A stretch of 64,000 nucleotides of DNA from Pseudoalteromonas sp. NC201. Its GTDB lineage: Bacteria; Pseudomonadota; Gammaproteobacteria; Enterobacterales; Alteromonadaceae. Positions 48,682 through 59,670 of the stretch are shown here, in pieces (positions within the stretch are counted from its first letter, which is position 1; the number at the start of each line of letters is the position of its first letter). The DNA is taken from NCBI RefSeq assembly GCF_002850255.1, contig NZ_CP022522.1:253049-317048 (forward strand), written 5' to 3'. The position numbers and the translations under genes were made by a program. The notes under the pieces were generated by a model. It was not told the origin of the DNA. It was given only the letters and a program-made list of their open reading frames with translations, and made no database searches.

Positions 48682-50697
48682 ATGAAGCTCAACCCAAAAC
48701 AAGACGAAGCGGTAAAATATATCAGTGGTCCATGCCTTGTATTGGCAGGTGCGGGCTCAGGTAAAACCCGGGTTATTACCAATAAAATTGCCTACCTAGT
48801 GCAGCAGTGTGAATACAAAGCAAAGAATATCGCAGCGGTCACCTTTACCAACAAAGCGGCGAAAGAAATGCGTGAACGTGTGGCACAAACTTTGGGCAAG
48901 CAAGAAGCTAAGGGTTTGTGGGTGTCGACATTCCATACATTAGGGCTGGAAATCATTAAAAAAGAGGTCAAGACCTTAGGGTATAAACCTGGCTTTTCCT
49001 TGTTTGATGATCAAGACACGAATCAGTTGTTAAGTGAACTCACTGAAAAAGAGCTTGAGCGTGATAAAGACTTACTCAATTTGCTGAAAATGCAGATTGG
49101 TAACTGGAAGAACGAGCTTATTTTGCCTGAGCGTGCTATTCGAGAAGCGCGAGAGCCGCAAAAAGCGCTATTCGCTCAGCTTTATGCGCGTTATCAAACA
49201 CAGCTGCGTGCTTACAATGCCCTAGACTTTGACGATCTTATTATGATCCCAACTTTGCTTTTGAATCAGTCAGTTGATGTGAGAGAGCGCTGGCAGCAAC
49301 GTTTCCGCTATTTGCTGGTGGATGAGTATCAAGATACCAATACCAGCCAGTACCAGTTAGTGAAATTGCTGGTAGGTGAGCGCGCACGTTTTACTGTGGT
49401 TGGTGACGATGATCAGTCTATCTATTCATGGCGTGGCGCTAAACCGCAAAACTTAGTGCTACTGAGCAAAGACTTTCCAGGCCTAAGACTTATCAAGTTG
49501 GAGCAAAACTATCGTAGCGCAGGGCGGATCCTAAAGGCTGCGAATATCCTTATCGCCAACAATCCCCATGAATTTGATAAACAGCTGTTTAGTGAACTGG
49601 GGTATGGCGATCCGATCCGTGTGATAGCGACTCGTGATGAAGAACATGAAGCGGAGCGTGTGGTCGCCGAGATCATTTCACACAAGTTTATGAAACGTAC
49701 CAGCTATCGCGACTATGCATTGCTCTATCGTGGAAATCACCAAGCTAGAGTGTTTGAAAAAGCACTCATGACCAACCGTATTCCATACAAAATTAGTGGC
49801 GGTATGTCGTTCTTTGCACGCAGTGAAATCAAAGACATCATGGCTTATTTGCGGTTCTTAGTGAATCAAGATGATGACAACGCATTTTTACGTATCGTCA
49901 ATACCCCACGACGCGAGATTGGTCCGGTAACATTAGAAAAGCTAGGAAGCTTTGCCAACGAGCGTCATATTAGTCTATTTGCGGCGTGTTTTGAGTCAGA
50001 GCTTGCGGACCGTTTGGCGGGTCGTGGCTTAAATGCATTGATGGGATTTGCGCGCTGGGTGGTTGAGCTTTCCGACCGAGCAACCCGCGGAGATACCTTG
50101 GAAGCGGTAAAAGATATGATCCGTGAAATTAATTACGAAGCGTATCTTTACGAGTCATCTCCCAGCGCTAAAGCGGCGGAAATGCGGATGAAAAACGTAT
50201 CAGAACTATACCGTTGGATAAGTGATATGCTCACGGGAGATGCTGATAACCCCGCCATGACACTGCCAGAAGTGGTAAGCAAACTCACATTAAGAGATAT
50301 GCTTGAGCGCAATGAAGAGGAAGATGACTCAGATGCAGTACAGTTATTAACGCTGCATGCGTCCAAAGGTCTTGAATATCCACACGTATTTATGGTGGGG
50401 ATGGAAGAAGGGTTACTACCCCACCAAACGAGTATTGACGAAGATAATGTCGAAGAGGAAAGGCGTTTGGCCTATGTTGGTATAACTCGCGCTCAGCAAA
50501 CCCTAACATTGACTTATACCAAAAGTCGTCGTCAATTTGGTGAGCAAATCACCCCAGAGCTGAGTCGCTTTGTACAAGAATTGCCGCAAGATGATTTACA
50601 AATTGAAGGGAAAAAGCCTGTAGCGACACAGGCAGAACGAATGGAAAAAGGTAAATCTAACGTTGCGAATTTACGGGCAATGCTAAGACGGGACTGA
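48682..50697 (+). CDS. rep: ATP-dependent DNA helicase Rep
   Basis: A 671-residue SF1A 3'-5' helicase that clears proteins ahead of replication forks. It begins [11 protein letters not shown]. Walker A is AGAGSGKT (22-29), with motif Ia [10 protein letters not shown], motif II DEYQDTN, motif [18 protein letters not shown], motif IV QNYRS, motif [12 protein letters not shown] and motif [15 protein letters not shown] in order. The 3' end overlaps the convergent GGDEF gene by 15 bases. Confidence 0.97.
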   Translation: MKLNPKQDEAVKYISGPCLVLAGAGSGKTRVITNKIAYLVQQCEYKAKNIAAVTFTNKAAKEMRERVAQTLGKQEAKGLWVSTFHTLGLEIIKKEVKTLGYKPGFSLFDDQDTNQLLSELTEKELERDKDLLNLLKMQIGNWKNELILPERAIREAREPQKALFAQLYARYQTQLRAYNALDFDDLIMIPTLLLNQSVDVRERWQQRFRYLLVDEYQDTNTSQYQLVKLLVGERARFTVVGDDDQSIYSWRGAKPQNLVLLSKDFPGLRLIKLEQNYRSAGRILKAANILIANNPHEFDKQLFSELGYGDPIRVIATRDEEHEAERVVAEIISHKFMKRTSYRDYALLYRGNHQARVFEKALMTNRIPYKISGGMSFFARSEIKDIMAYLRFLVNQDDDNAFLRIVNTPRREIGPVTLEKLGSFANERHISLFAACFESELADRLAGRGLNALMGFARWVVELSDRATRGDTLEAVKDMIREINYEAYLYESSPSAKAAEMRMKNVSELYRWISDMLTGDADNPAMTLPEVVSKLTLRDMLERNEEEDDSDAVQLLTLHASKGLEYPHVFMVGMEEGLLPHQTSIDEDNVEEERRLAYVGITRAQQTLTLTYTKSRRQFGEQITPELSRFVQELPQDDLQIEGKKPVATQAERMEKGKSNVANLRAMLRRD

Positions 50698-53253
50698 TTC
50701 GTTATCAAAATTTTGGATAAAGGCTACACGTTCGTTGCCCTTATCCAACATTTGCTGTTTGCCAAAAAATAGCTGCAAGCCATGCTTTTCCAGTAAGCTT
50801 CTAAAGTTTAAAATCGCAGGACCTCGGGCGATGACCTTAATATTCTTCACTTTAGTAACGGCTAAAATACCTTGCAATTGAACCTCATAACTCGTTTGTT
50901 GTAAGACGCGTTTACTAAACGTCGAGCTTAATAAGACATAGGTAAAGTCAACTTGGCTGATCAGGGTTAGATCGCAGCGATCTTTACCAAAATTATTCAG
51001 TCCGATAGGGATCCCCATATCGGCCAAGGCTCTGAGATTTAATACTTGCTGACTAGAAGCAAAGCGAATTTCGCTCTCTTCGAAGAGTAAACAAAGTGTT
51101 TTGTCTTGCCGTTGTAGCTGCTGCTTTAACGCGTCAAAATGTGTACTTTCTAGTAACATTGCAGAACAACCAAATAGCATATCTTCATCGCGGTTACGTG
51201 CTATTTCTTGCGCTTTGTTTAGTAGATGCAATTCAATTTCAAGCAGCTGAGATTTTTCTGCGGCAAACTTTTTCAGAATATCAAAACTGGTGCTGCCTAA
51301 TACTGGATGTTCGCCAAAGGCTTCCAAAAAGCCAATTGGCTGGGCGCTATCTGACCAGTTTACGATTTCCGTGCAGCGGAAGTGAGTAGGGAGCTTATCT
51401 AAGTGATGCTGTTCTTGTTGCTTCTGAGCGTTTGAGCTTGCGGTAAGTAATGGATGATAAAATTCATAGCGACCACGGCCAGCGTTTTTGGCATAGTACA
51501 TTGCCGCATCGGCATCTCTGATAATTTCATCGGTGTTACGATACAGCTTATTACTATAGGTGATACCTATGCTGGCACCACTTTGCATGCATACTCCTTT
51601 CAAGCAGAAAGGTTGCTGCATGACTTTGATAATACGCTTGGCGACATCTTCCGCTTGCTGACGATCGGTTAGGTGATCAAGTAAGATCACGAACTCATCA
51701 CCGGCAAGTCGTGCTAATAAATCGTGTTCACGAATACACTCTAAAAACGACTGAGCCACCCACACCAAAAACTGATCACCTGCTTGGTGACCTAATTCAT
51801 CATTTATGTCTTTAAACTTATCTAAATCGATAAAGAGAACGGCAAAGTTATCTTCGGGGTAACGATGATGTTTTTGCAGCGTCTTTTCGAGCTGAGTTAA
51901 AAACAAACTACGGTTTGGTAGACCCGTGAGTGAATCATGATGGGCATCATGATAAAGCTGTTGCTCAATCTTTTTGCGCTCTTCCATCTGCATTTGTAGA
52001 TGTAAATTGGCTTGCTGTAGCTCTTTGGTCTTCTCCGCAACTCGATGTTCTAACTGCTGGTGACTGATCTTAAGTGCTTGGTTCGCTAGGTGCGTTTGTA
52101 GTACAGAGGCAATCTGATTAGATACAAACGAGATCAGCTCAACATCATCATAATTAAATTCGTGTTTGTGCTCGTAAGCTTGGCATGCGATCAGACCGAT
52201 GACGCCAGTAGCCGTTTTTAATGGTGCACCAAGCCAACTCGTTGCAGCAAGCTTGTGGTTATAGCCTGCAGGGCGCTCTACCGTGCCCTCTAGTGCTAAG
52301 GCTTTGGCACGGGTACTATCTATCAATTGGCTTTGCTCAGTACGAATGACCAGCTCACTATACCCTTTTGCAAATGGACGAGGGTTGTAACTGGTTTTTT
52401 CATCAACGCTATACGGGAAGGTGAGCCAATTCGTCTCTTTATCGTAAAGTGCAATATAAAGATTGTCGGCAAAAGTAATAGAACGAATAATGTCGTGAAC
52501 TTGTTGGTAAACATCGTCAATATCGGAGAACTGGGTTGCTAATTCAGAGATCTTGAATAAGATTTGCTGTCTTTCTAGCGCACGCTTGCGGTTTTCTATT
52601 TCTTTATTAAGTGCTTCATTACTTTGCATTAGTGCCCGCGTGCGAATTTTCACTTCAGACTCTAGTAACTCACGCTTTTTAACGCGTTCAATCGCTGTGG
52701 CCAAATATAATGACATCACTTCAAGCAATTCAACTTGATGATCGCTGTAGGATTGTTCCGCTTCGTAGCTTTGCGACACCATAACGCCAATAATTGCGCC
52801 ATCGCGATAGATAGGTACACCTACCCAATGCTCTGCTTGACTACCCATTATCTTAAAATCGCCAGCATTGGCTCGCGATAGCATGTCGTCTTTGGTGAGG
52901 TAAACAGTTTCACCGGTTTTAAATACAAACCCAGTTACACCATCTTTGAAGTGATGTGCTTCATGAAGAGGGACAGAAATACCATCTTTCTCATCAACAA
53001 AATACGATAGCTCAAGCGCTTGAGTAAAGCGATTTTGCAGGACAACATAAAAGCTTTTGCTAGGTAAATATTGAGACAGAATATTGTGGATTGCGGGATA
53101 CAACAAGGTAAGCTCAGCAACAGTACTAGCCTGTTCTGATAACTGAATTAGTGTGTATTGAAGTTGAGACTTTCTTTTATACTTTTTAAGTAAAGACTCT
53201 AATCTGGCGGTTCGCCGAGATAGTCTCCTAACCTGCTGTTGTGGCTCTTCCAA
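50683..53253 (-). CDS. GAF-GAF-GGDEF protein with degenerate EAL domain
   Basis: An 856-residue signalling protein. An N-terminal coiled coil precedes GAF 1 (about 40-195), a second coil and GAF 2 (about 230-395), then a coil and a GGDEF domain (about 435-600). The active-site loop AGDEF is at 517-521, so diguanylate cyclase activity is possible. The C-terminal region (about 630-845) is a degenerate EAL domain. The ExLxR motif is absent, DDFG has become NNFG (in [12 protein letters not shown]) and the AEGVE element has become ARGPA. Phosphodiesterase activity is therefore very unlikely, though it may bind c-di-GMP or partners. No signal peptide or membrane span. The ligand of the GAF domains is unknown. 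Confidence 0.85.
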   Translation of the reverse strand: MEEPQQQVRRLSRRTARLESLLKKYKRKSQLQYTLIQLSEQASTVAELTLLYPAIHNILSQYLPSKSFYVVLQNRFTQALELSYFVDEKDGISVPLHEAHHFKDGVTGFVFKTGETVYLTKDDMLSRANAGDFKIMGSQAEHWVGVPIYRDGAIIGVMVSQSYEAEQSYSDHQVELLEVMSLYLATAIERVKKRELLESEVKIRTRALMQSNEALNKEIENRKRALERQQILFKISELATQFSDIDDVYQQVHDIIRSITFADNLYIALYDKETNWLTFPYSVDEKTSYNPRPFAKGYSELVIRTEQSQLIDSTRAKALALEGTVERPAGYNHKLAATSWLGAPLKTATGVIGLIACQAYEHKHEFNYDDVELISFVSNQIASVLQTHLANQALKISHQQLEHRVAEKTKELQQANLHLQMQMEERKKIEQQLYHDAHHDSLTGLPNRSLFLTQLEKTLQKHHRYPEDNFAVLFIDLDKFKDINDELGHQAGDQFLVWVAQSFLECIREHDLLARLAGDEFVILLDHLTDRQQAEDVAKRIIKVMQQPFCLKGVCMQSGASIGITYSNKLYRNTDEIIRDADAAMYYAKNAGRGRYEFYHPLLTASSNAQKQQEQHHLDKLPTHFRCTEIVNWSDSAQPIGFLEAFGEHPVLGSTSFDILKKFAAEKSQLLEIELHLLNKAQEIARNRDEDMLFGCSAMLLESTHFDALKQQLQRQDKTLCLLFEESEIRFASSQQVLNLRALADMGIPIGLNNFGKDRCDLTLISQVDFTYVLLSSTFSKRVLQQTSYEVQLQGILAVTKVKNIKVIARGPAILNFRSLLEKHGLQLFFGKQQMLDKGNERVAFIQNFDNESVPS

Positions 53254-53407
53254 TGACGAAACCAGTTCTTATTGTTGTTTAATTATTGAGCTTAATAGTT
53301 TCACTTTTAGCCGAAGCGGTCAAGTGTAAATTTCTCATTCCTGCTCGCTTTATAGAGCGATATCAAGCTAGGGTTAATCATGGCTTTTATGGCACTATAT
53401 TGAGACG

Positions 53408-53430
53408 AAAATGCAGCGATAAACGCTGCA
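53408..53430 (-). terminator. Terminator downstream of the cytochrome c5 gene
   Basis: On the minus strand TGCAGCG pairs with CGCTGCA around TTTAT, followed by TTTTCG, 46 bases after the stop. Confidence 0.7.
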
Positions 53431-53475
53431 CTGTCCAATAAGTCTTTTTACCCTAATATAGAGAAGTTGAAATAT

Positions 53476-53868
53476 TTATTTGCTTGTCATGAAATCAATT
53501 GCCGCTGCAATCTCATCATCCGAGCAGTTCATACAAGTACCACGAGGAGGCATTGCATTGAAGCCATTGATCGCATGGTCTAGTAATACGTCTTTACCTT
53601 TGGCAATGCGAGGCGCCCAATCGTCAGCTGTTTTTGGTGCACCTAGTGCGCCTGTGCCGTGACAAGCAAAACATGCTGCTTGATAAACCTGCTCACCTGA
53701 ACGAGGTCCTGATGGCTCGGCTTCTGCAGCACTTTCAGCACCAGCTAAATATACTGAGCCGATAGGCTGAAGACGTTTCTTAATCGCTTCTTCAGTTAAA
53801 GAATTGTCGTATGGTTGCGCAACTGCGGCTGTTGATAGCAATAAAAGTGCTGCTGAAAGTTTTTTCAT
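53476..53868 (-). CDS. Cytochrome c5
   Basis: A 130-residue periplasmic mono-haem cytochrome c. Signal peptide about 1-17 (LSAALLLLSTAAVAQ). The haem site is CFACH (Cys66, Cys69, His70), with the axial Met in NAMPPRG. The CMNC pair near the C-terminus is the disulfide typical of c5 cytochromes. It shuttles electrons among periplasmic respiratory enzymes, probably together with cytochrome c4 encoded at 60763. Confidence 0.92.
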   Translation of the reverse strand: MKKLSAALLLLSTAAVAQPYDNSLTEEAIKKRLQPIGSVYLAGAESAAEAEPSGPRSGEQVYQAACFACHGTGALGAPKTADDWAPRIAKGKDVLLDHAINGFNAMPPRGTCMNCSDDEIAAAIDFMTSK

Positions 53869-54112
53869 TTACCTTGCTCACTTCGTTTGAACGTGTTCAA
53901 TCACGATAATGGATGACGGAATTATTGGGATTATAACGTCACCTGTTCATTTATAAAACGTAAACTTGAGTATAAATGGTTAAAACCATTAATTTATTGC
54001 GTTAGGGCAAGCTTTTTCGCCTAAATTTGCAATAACGTTAGGCCGAAATGTGAGTCGATCGGCTCTAACGTTTTCCTTTACTATTACGAATGGGTAGGAG
54101 AAGCGATCGCTT

Positions 54113-54763
54113 TTATGCCATTTCGATTAGTTTAGTCACCGCCTTTTCGATACCTGTCGCGGCTTCAAGAATGGATGACGCCAGCATGTATGCCGGTGTA
54201 CTAATCACTTTTTCATTGTCATCAACGACGATCTCGGTCACTTCACAATCCACGTGCTTTGCACCAAGCGTATTAACTGCCGCTGCGGTATCAACATCAT
54301 TACCTATGGTTGCGAGTGTACCTGGTGTATGGATATGGGCGATGAGTGCTGGTGCAATACATAAATAAGCAATAGGCTTTTGCTGATGATTGAACTCACG
54401 ACATACGCGCTTTACGCTTTCAAGAATCGTAGAGTCTGCTCCTTTAAAAGCAAAATCGGAAAGGTTCTTTGCTACACCAAAACCTCCTGGTAATACCAAA
54501 GCATCGAATTCGTCAGCACTTAATGTTTCCAGATCTGCAATTTCTCCGCGTGCAATGCGGGCGGCTTCAACAAGAACATTACGACGTTCATCTTGTTCTT
54601 CACCGGTGATGTGATTGATCACATGGAATTGATCAATATTAGGTGCAAAGCACTGATAGCTTGCCCCTGCTTTTTCAAGATTGAGTAGTGTTAATACTGA
54701 CTCGTGGATCTCGGCACCGTCGAATACACCACAGCCACTTAAAATTACCGCTACTTTTTTCAT
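54113..54763 (-). CDS. elbB: ElbB, DJ-1/PfpI-like glyoxalase-type protein
   Basis: A 216-residue class I glutamine amidotransferase-like protein. It begins KKVAVILSGCGVFDGAEIHE, the ElbB signature, with the nucleophile-elbow cysteine Cys135 (AYLCIAPAL). E. coli ElbB has glyoxalase-like activity and was linked to isoprenoid synthesis; its real role remains unclear. Divergent from polA. Confidence 0.92.
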   Translation of the reverse strand: MKKVAVILSGCGVFDGAEIHESVLTLLNLEKAGASYQCFAPNIDQFHVINHITGEEQDERRNVLVEAARIARGEIADLETLSADEFDALVLPGGFGVAKNLSDFAFKGADSTILESVKRVCREFNHQQKPIAYLCIAPALIAHIHTPGTLATIGNDVDTAAAVNTLGAKHVDCEVTEIVVDDNEKVISTPAYMLASSILEAATGIEKAVTKLIEMA

Positions 54764-55194
54764 TCATTTCTCCCTTCAATGTCACATCATGCGCGCTATA
54801 TGCATAAAAAGAATTATGCACGAATTAAAAAATTATAAAGGATCTTCTATGATCTTTGATCAATTGTGTTAGTATACTCCTCCGCTTGAGAAAATCAGGC
54901 TATTTTTTACTCACCCAGATTGTTAAGCGTGACTAAAAAAATTCTTTATCCACAAAGCGGTAAAGATAATAACAATAAAAAAGGCACAAAAAGCGCAAGT
55001 AAATCAAAGTTTTAATTTGCACTCTGACTTTTAAAACAAAGTTTCGGAGCGATTTTTCGTGTTTGTCTACAAAGTTATCCACAGGTGCAGCACGATTTAT
55101 CTAATGATGAGATAACGCGAAACTCGTTTTATCTTGTGCCTTGTGGCATCCTTACATTCTACTCCACAAAAGACTAATTTAGGATCCAATATTT
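54764..55194. promoter_or_regulatory. elbB-polA gap with DnaA boxes and clustered GATC sites
   Basis: Two perfect DnaA boxes, TTATCCACA, lie at 54956-54964 and 55075-55083, and a near match (TTATGCACG) near 54814. Three GATC sites occur within 21 bases (54841, 54851, 54858). The stretch between is AT-rich. The region must also hold the polA promoter. It suggests DnaA control of polA or a titration site; oriC is not claimed because typical neighbours and enough boxes are missing. Confidence 0.5.
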
Positions 55195-57951
55195 ATGTCT
55201 CAGATCCCTCAAAATCCGTTGATCTTGGTTGATGGTTCTTCCTATTTATTTCGTGCTTATCATGCGCCACCACATTTAACAAATTCAAAAGGTGAAGCAA
55301 CTGGTGCGATCTACGGTGTGATCAATATGCTTAAGAGTTTGCTTAAGCAATATCAACCAAGTCATATGGTAGTAGTCTTTGACGCTAAAGGGCCAACTTT
55401 CCGCAACGAAATGTATAGCGAGTATAAAGCGCATCGTCCGCCTATGCCGGATGATCTGAGAACGCAAATCGAGCCGATCCACGAAATAATTAAAGCAATG
55501 GGCCTGCCACTGGTAAGTATAAGTGGTGTCGAGGCCGATGACGTGATTGGTACATTCTCTAAAATAGCGTCAGAGCAAAGTCGCCATGTGCTAATCAGCA
55601 CTGGTGATAAGGATATGGCGCAATTGGTTAATGAACATGTCACGTTGATCAACACAATGACGAATACGATCTTAGACCCGAAAGGGGTAGTGGATAAGTT
55701 TGGTATTGGTCCTGAGTTGATCATCGACTATCTCGCGTTAATGGGAGATAAGGTCGATAATATTCCGGGCGTACCTGGCGTTGGTGAAAAAACGGCATTG
55801 GCGATGCTGCGGGGATTAGGCTCTATTGATTCGCTTTACGAAAACTTAGACAAAATTGCTGATTTAGGTTTTCGTGGCTCAAAAACCATGGCGAAAAAAC
55901 TAGAGGAACACCAAGCGCAGCTAAAACTGTCGTATGAATTAGCCACCATTAAGCTGGATTGTGAAGTAGAGCAAGACTTAGAGCAATTTAAGATAGCTGA
56001 GATGGATAAAGATCGCTTAATCGAGCTATATGGTCAGTGTGAATTTAAGCGTTGGTTAGCTGAATTGCTGGATGGTCAGTCACAAGCTGATATCGTTGAT
56101 GTGGAGGCTGAAGGGTCGGCGCCTGCGGCGGCGCAGGTCGACACCCAGTACGAGACCATTTTGACAAGAGCACAGCTTGATGACTGGGTAACTAAGTTAA
56201 AAGCAGCCCAGCTCATCGCTTTTGATACTGAAACCACCAGCGTTAACTATATGCAGGCGGATCTAGTTGGAATGAGCTTTGCGGTTGCACCGGGCGAAGC
56301 GGCTTACTTACCAATCAATCACGATTATGTGGGAGCTCCTGAGCAGCTTTCTCAAGACACAGTGTTTGAGATCATGGCACCACTACTTGCAGATCCTCAG
56401 ATCAAAAAAGTGGGTCAAAATTTAAAATATGATCAAAGTGTGCTTGCTCGTGCAGGGCTTGAACTGCAGGGGATCGCTTTTGATACCATGTTGGAGTCTT
56501 ACGTATTTAACAGCGTAGGAACTCGCCACGATATGGACTCCTTGGCGCTAAAATATTTAGGCCATAAAACCATTAGCTTTGAAGACATCGCAGGCAAAGG
56601 TAAAAACCAACTGACCTTTAACCAAATTGAGCTAGAAAAGGCGGCACCTTATGCAGCGGAAGATGCAGACATTACGCTGAGATTGCATCAACACCTCTGG
56701 CCGTTAATAGAGAAAGAAAATCGCCTTAAGCAGGTATTTACAGAGATTGAATTACCGCTGCTGAGCGTACTTTCTCGCATTGAACGCACTGGTGTGCATA
56801 TCGATGGCGATATGCTAGCGAAGCAAAGTATCGAGATTGAAAAGCGCTTAGGTGAGCTTGAACAACAAGCTTTTGAAATTGCAGGTGAGGAGTTCAACCT
56901 GAGTTCAACAAAGCAACTACAAGCGATATTGTTCGACAAACTTGAGCTACCAGTGATTAAGAAAACGCCAAAAGGCGCGCCTTCAACGGCCGAAGAAGTG
57001 CTACAAGAGTTGGCGCATGATTATCCTCTGCCAAAACTTATTATTGAGCACCGTGGCTTAGCTAAGCTGAAATCAACCTATACCGACAAATTACCAAAAT
57101 TGGTTAATGCGGATACCGGTCGTGTGCACACTTCTTATCATCAAGCCGTTACCGCAACGGGCCGTCTAAGCTCAAGCGATCCTAACTTGCAAAATATTCC
57201 GATCCGTAATGAAGCGGGACGTCGTATTCGTCAGGCATTTGTTGCCGACAATAATAAACAAATCGTCGCGGCGGATTACAGCCAAATCGAGCTTAGGATC
57301 ATGGCACATTTGTCACAAGACAAAGGGTTGTTGAGTGCCTTTGCTGAAGGTAAAGATGTACACAGCGCAACAGCGTCTGAAGTGTTTTCCGTGCCGCTTG
57401 AGGAAGTGACTTCTGATATGCGCCGCAAAGCCAAAGCGGTTAACTTTGGTCTGATCTATGGCATGAGTGCCTTTGGTCTGTCACGTCAGTTAGATATTCC
57501 AAGAAATGAAGCGCAACACTATATGGATATGTACTTTGAACGCTTCCCTGGTGTATTAGAGTATATGGAGCGTACGCGTGAAGAGGCTGTTGATAAAGGG
57601 TATGTAGAAACTCTATTCGGTCGCCGCTTGTATCTACCGGATATCAATGCGCGTAATGGCGCTCGCAGAAAAGCAGCAGAACGTGCAGCCATCAACGCAC
57701 CGATGCAAGGCACTGCGGCGGACATCATCAAAAAAGCGATGATTAAAGTGGATGAATGGCTACAAAGCTGTGATAGCAATGATATCCAGTTGCTCATGCA
57801 AGTGCACGATGAATTGGTGTTTGAAGTACACAGCGATAAAGTTGCTGAATACAGTGAAAAGATCTGTGAGTTGATGAGCGCTGCGGCAGCACTTGATGTA
57901 CCGTTACTAGTTGAAGCCGACAGTGGTGACAACTGGGAACAAGCACACTAG
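55195..57951 (+). CDS. polA: DNA polymerase I
   Basis: A 918-residue enzyme for Okazaki fragment processing and repair. The 5'-3' exonuclease domain covers about 1-290 ([27 protein letters not shown]). The proofreading domain is active in form (Asp344 and Glu346 in [18 protein letters not shown]). The polymerase domain has motif [10 protein letters not shown] (Asp694), the O helix [15 protein letters not shown] and motif [11 protein letters not shown] (Asp872). Divergent from elbB. Confidence 0.97.
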   Translation: MSQIPQNPLILVDGSSYLFRAYHAPPHLTNSKGEATGAIYGVINMLKSLLKQYQPSHMVVVFDAKGPTFRNEMYSEYKAHRPPMPDDLRTQIEPIHEIIKAMGLPLVSISGVEADDVIGTFSKIASEQSRHVLISTGDKDMAQLVNEHVTLINTMTNTILDPKGVVDKFGIGPELIIDYLALMGDKVDNIPGVPGVGEKTALAMLRGLGSIDSLYENLDKIADLGFRGSKTMAKKLEEHQAQLKLSYELATIKLDCEVEQDLEQFKIAEMDKDRLIELYGQCEFKRWLAELLDGQSQADIVDVEAEGSAPAAAQVDTQYETILTRAQLDDWVTKLKAAQLIAFDTETTSVNYMQADLVGMSFAVAPGEAAYLPINHDYVGAPEQLSQDTVFEIMAPLLADPQIKKVGQNLKYDQSVLARAGLELQGIAFDTMLESYVFNSVGTRHDMDSLALKYLGHKTISFEDIAGKGKNQLTFNQIELEKAAPYAAEDADITLRLHQHLWPLIEKENRLKQVFTEIELPLLSVLSRIERTGVHIDGDMLAKQSIEIEKRLGELEQQAFEIAGEEFNLSSTKQLQAILFDKLELPVIKKTPKGAPSTAEEVLQELAHDYPLPKLIIEHRGLAKLKSTYTDKLPKLVNADTGRVHTSYHQAVTATGRLSSSDPNLQNIPIRNEAGRRIRQAFVADNNKQIVAADYSQIELRIMAHLSQDKGLLSAFAEGKDVHSATASEVFSVPLEEVTSDMRRKAKAVNFGLIYGMSAFGLSRQLDIPRNEAQHYMDMYFERFPGVLEYMERTREEAVDKGYVETLFGRRLYLPDINARNGARRKAAERAAINAPMQGTAADIIKKAMIKVDEWLQSCDSNDIQLLMQVHDELVFEVHSDKVAEYSEKICELMSAAAALDVPLLVEADSGDNWEQAH

Positions 57952-57971
57952 TTGATATTAAAATCTACCCG

Positions 57972-58002
57972 AGTTGCACTATTCGATTAGACTAGTGCAA
58001 CT
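57972..58002 (+). terminator. Hairpin after polA
   Basis: A perfect 10-bp stem AGTTGCACTA/TAGTGCAACT with an 11-base loop starts 20 bases after the stop; the following TCATTCATCTTT is only a weak T tract. Confidence 0.65.
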
Positions 58003-58163
58003 TCATTCATCTTTGTTGGCAAGTATACACTAGCAGCATAGCGTCTTAATTTTGTAGCTCCTGTTAATCCCTAGTAACAAAAAACAAATTAACGTTGAAA
58101 GTTTATCAAATTGGCTCAAGTTTTGCTTTTTGGTGTTTATTTCTGGACGTCTATTTGTTAGAG

Positions 58164-58296
58164 TTCGCGCCGTCCTCATCCTGTAGGACATCCTGTTGAT
58201 GATGTATCTCTCGAAAGAGGATACAGTGTATTGATAGCTTCTCCCCAGATTGCTATAGCGGCTCGTAACTTTTACGGGCCGTCTTTTTCTTCTCTT
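58164..58296 (+). ncRNA. Candidate small RNA at the spf (Spot 42) position
   Basis: The 615-base gap after polA contains a compact unit. A possible promoter (TTGGTG at about 58130, TATTTG at 58152-58157) is followed by hairpins GTCCT/AGGAC (58172-58189), GTATC-TCT/AGA-G-GATAC (58204-58224) and ATAGC/GCTAT (58234-58256). It ends with a strong terminator, CGGCTCGTAA/TTACGGGCCG (58259-58281), and a T-rich run. The location downstream of polA is that of Spot 42 in related bacteria, but I cannot align the body to Spot 42 with confidence. The overlapping minus-strand frame looks random. The rest of the gap (58300-58566) shows no gene. Confidence 0.55.
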
Positions 58297-58566
58297 ATCA
58301 AAGATGATAGCAATTGATGTAACTCCCCAATCAATGTGCATATGAAACCCCTATTAACTTCGTTAAAAATTGATCGTTTAGGGTAGCTAAATCACAACGT
58401 TTTTGCTTGGCTACTAAGGCTATTTTCTCGCTATAAAGTGAATACGATGGGCGTAAAAGTATTCCAACATAACGACGAGTTTATGATTAAAGGTTTATTT
58501 AATTTGCACTGCGTTTTACACTGAGCGCTCAAATGCAATTCACTCTCATTTCATAAGGAAGTCGTC

Positions 58567-59136
58567 ATGCTAAAGTACCTTCTTTTAGGTAGTGCACTTA
58601 TTTCTTCTCAGGCGTTCGCAGCTTGGCAATTTAATCAACAACAAAGCGATGTTAGTTTTGTGTCTGTGAAACAGACTAGCGTTGCAGAAGTACATCATTT
58701 TAAAACGATAGATAGTACATTATCTGCTAAAGGCGAGCTTGAGGTTAATATTGACTTGGCAAGCGTTGAAACGATGATCCCGATCCGTAATGAACGCATG
58801 CAAAAGATGCTGTTCAATGTAGCGCAACACCCAAAGGCGAAAGTTAACGCTGATGTTTCTGAAGTGCTTGCTAAACTTAAAGCTGGTACACAAAAAATCA
58901 ATGATGTAACAGCAACATTGACACTGCATGGTCAGATCCAAAAGATCAGCCTAGACTTATTGATAACGAAAAGTGCTAATGGCTTGGTGGTTACACCGGT
59001 AAATGCATTTATTCTCGATTCTAAGCAGTTTGGGTTAGATAAAGGAATTGAAGCGCTACGAGAAATTGCGGGTCTGAAGACTATCGCGACTAGTGTGCCT
59101 GTTAGCTTCAACTTGGTTTTTGATGAACAAAATTGA
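58567..59136 (+). CDS. YceI family periplasmic protein
   Basis: A 189-residue protein with a signal peptide (LLLGSALISSQAFA, cut near 18). The fold is the lipocalin-like YceI barrel: WQFNQQQSDVSFVSVKQT at the start and MIPIRNERMQKMLFNVAQHP in place of the usual TxNxxRDxHL segment. YceI proteins bind polyisoprenoids or similar lipids. A TAAGGAAG ribosome site precedes the ATG. Its 3' end overlaps the DUF1285 gene by 14 bases. Confidence 0.85.
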   Translation: MLKYLLLGSALISSQAFAAWQFNQQQSDVSFVSVKQTSVAEVHHFKTIDSTLSAKGELEVNIDLASVETMIPIRNERMQKMLFNVAQHPKAKVNADVSEVLAKLKAGTQKINDVTATLTLHGQIQKISLDLLITKSANGLVVTPVNAFILDSKQFGLDKGIEALREIAGLKTIATSVPVSFNLVFDEQN

Positions 59137-59653
59137 TTCGTTAGTCAAACAGTATGTTACGACTCATGCGCCGACCGAAAATTGGTCGGCGCCGTCGTGC
59201 GGTTTTTCTGACATAAAAATTGCTGCGGATGGTCGTTGGTTTCATCAAGGGCGTGAAATTAAACGGCAATCACTTGTTGCCTTGTTTGCTAGTGTTTTAA
59301 CCTTTGATGGTCAACAGTATTGGTTAAAAACACCAGCAGAAAGTTGTGAGATTGAGGTGCTTGCTCATCCTTTTATTATCGAGCAATGGCGTTATTGTGA
59401 TGAAGCATCGGCTTTGGAGTTATCACCTTGTATTATCGCGATAGATAATTTAGGCCGTGAGTGGCCCATTTGTGATGTGTTTCCACTAGCCCTTGAGCAT
59501 GTTAATGGAGGAGATATTCCATTTCTCACACTCAATTATGGTTTAACCGCTAGAATTTCACGAAATGTCTATTATCAGTGGGCTGAATTGCTCGAGGAAG
59601 ATGAAAAAGGTCTTTATCTGATGTCGGCAAAGACGCGCTTTTATCTTAGCTAA
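59123..59653 (+). CDS. DUF1285 family protein
   Basis: A 176-residue protein from the ATG at 59123 (MNKIDSLVKQY); the longer frame start lies within the previous gene and is not credible. The WSAPSCGFSDIKIAADGRWFHQG motif and the late TARISRNVYYQWAELL are typical of DUF1285, whose function is unknown. No signal peptide. Overlap with the YceI-type gene suggests coupled expression. Confidence 0.8.
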   Translation: MNKIDSLVKQYVTTHAPTENWSAPSCGFSDIKIAADGRWFHQGREIKRQSLVALFASVLTFDGQQYWLKTPAESCEIEVLAHPFIIEQWRYCDEASALELSPCIIAIDNLGREWPICDVFPLALEHVNGGDIPFLTLNYGLTARISRNVYYQWAELLEEDEKGLYLMSAKTRFYLS

Positions 59654-59670
59654 GCGCGCCCTACGTTTGA

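Noticed and set aside
54841..55194. Replication origin upstream of polA
   Set aside because: Only two perfect DnaA boxes, no dnaA, mnmG or mioC neighbours; a regulatory or titration role is enough.
58030..58341. Minus-strand open frame of 103 codons in the gap after polA
   Set aside because: Composition looks random, no ribosome site or family similarity, and it lies across the structured sRNA candidate and its terminator on the other strand.
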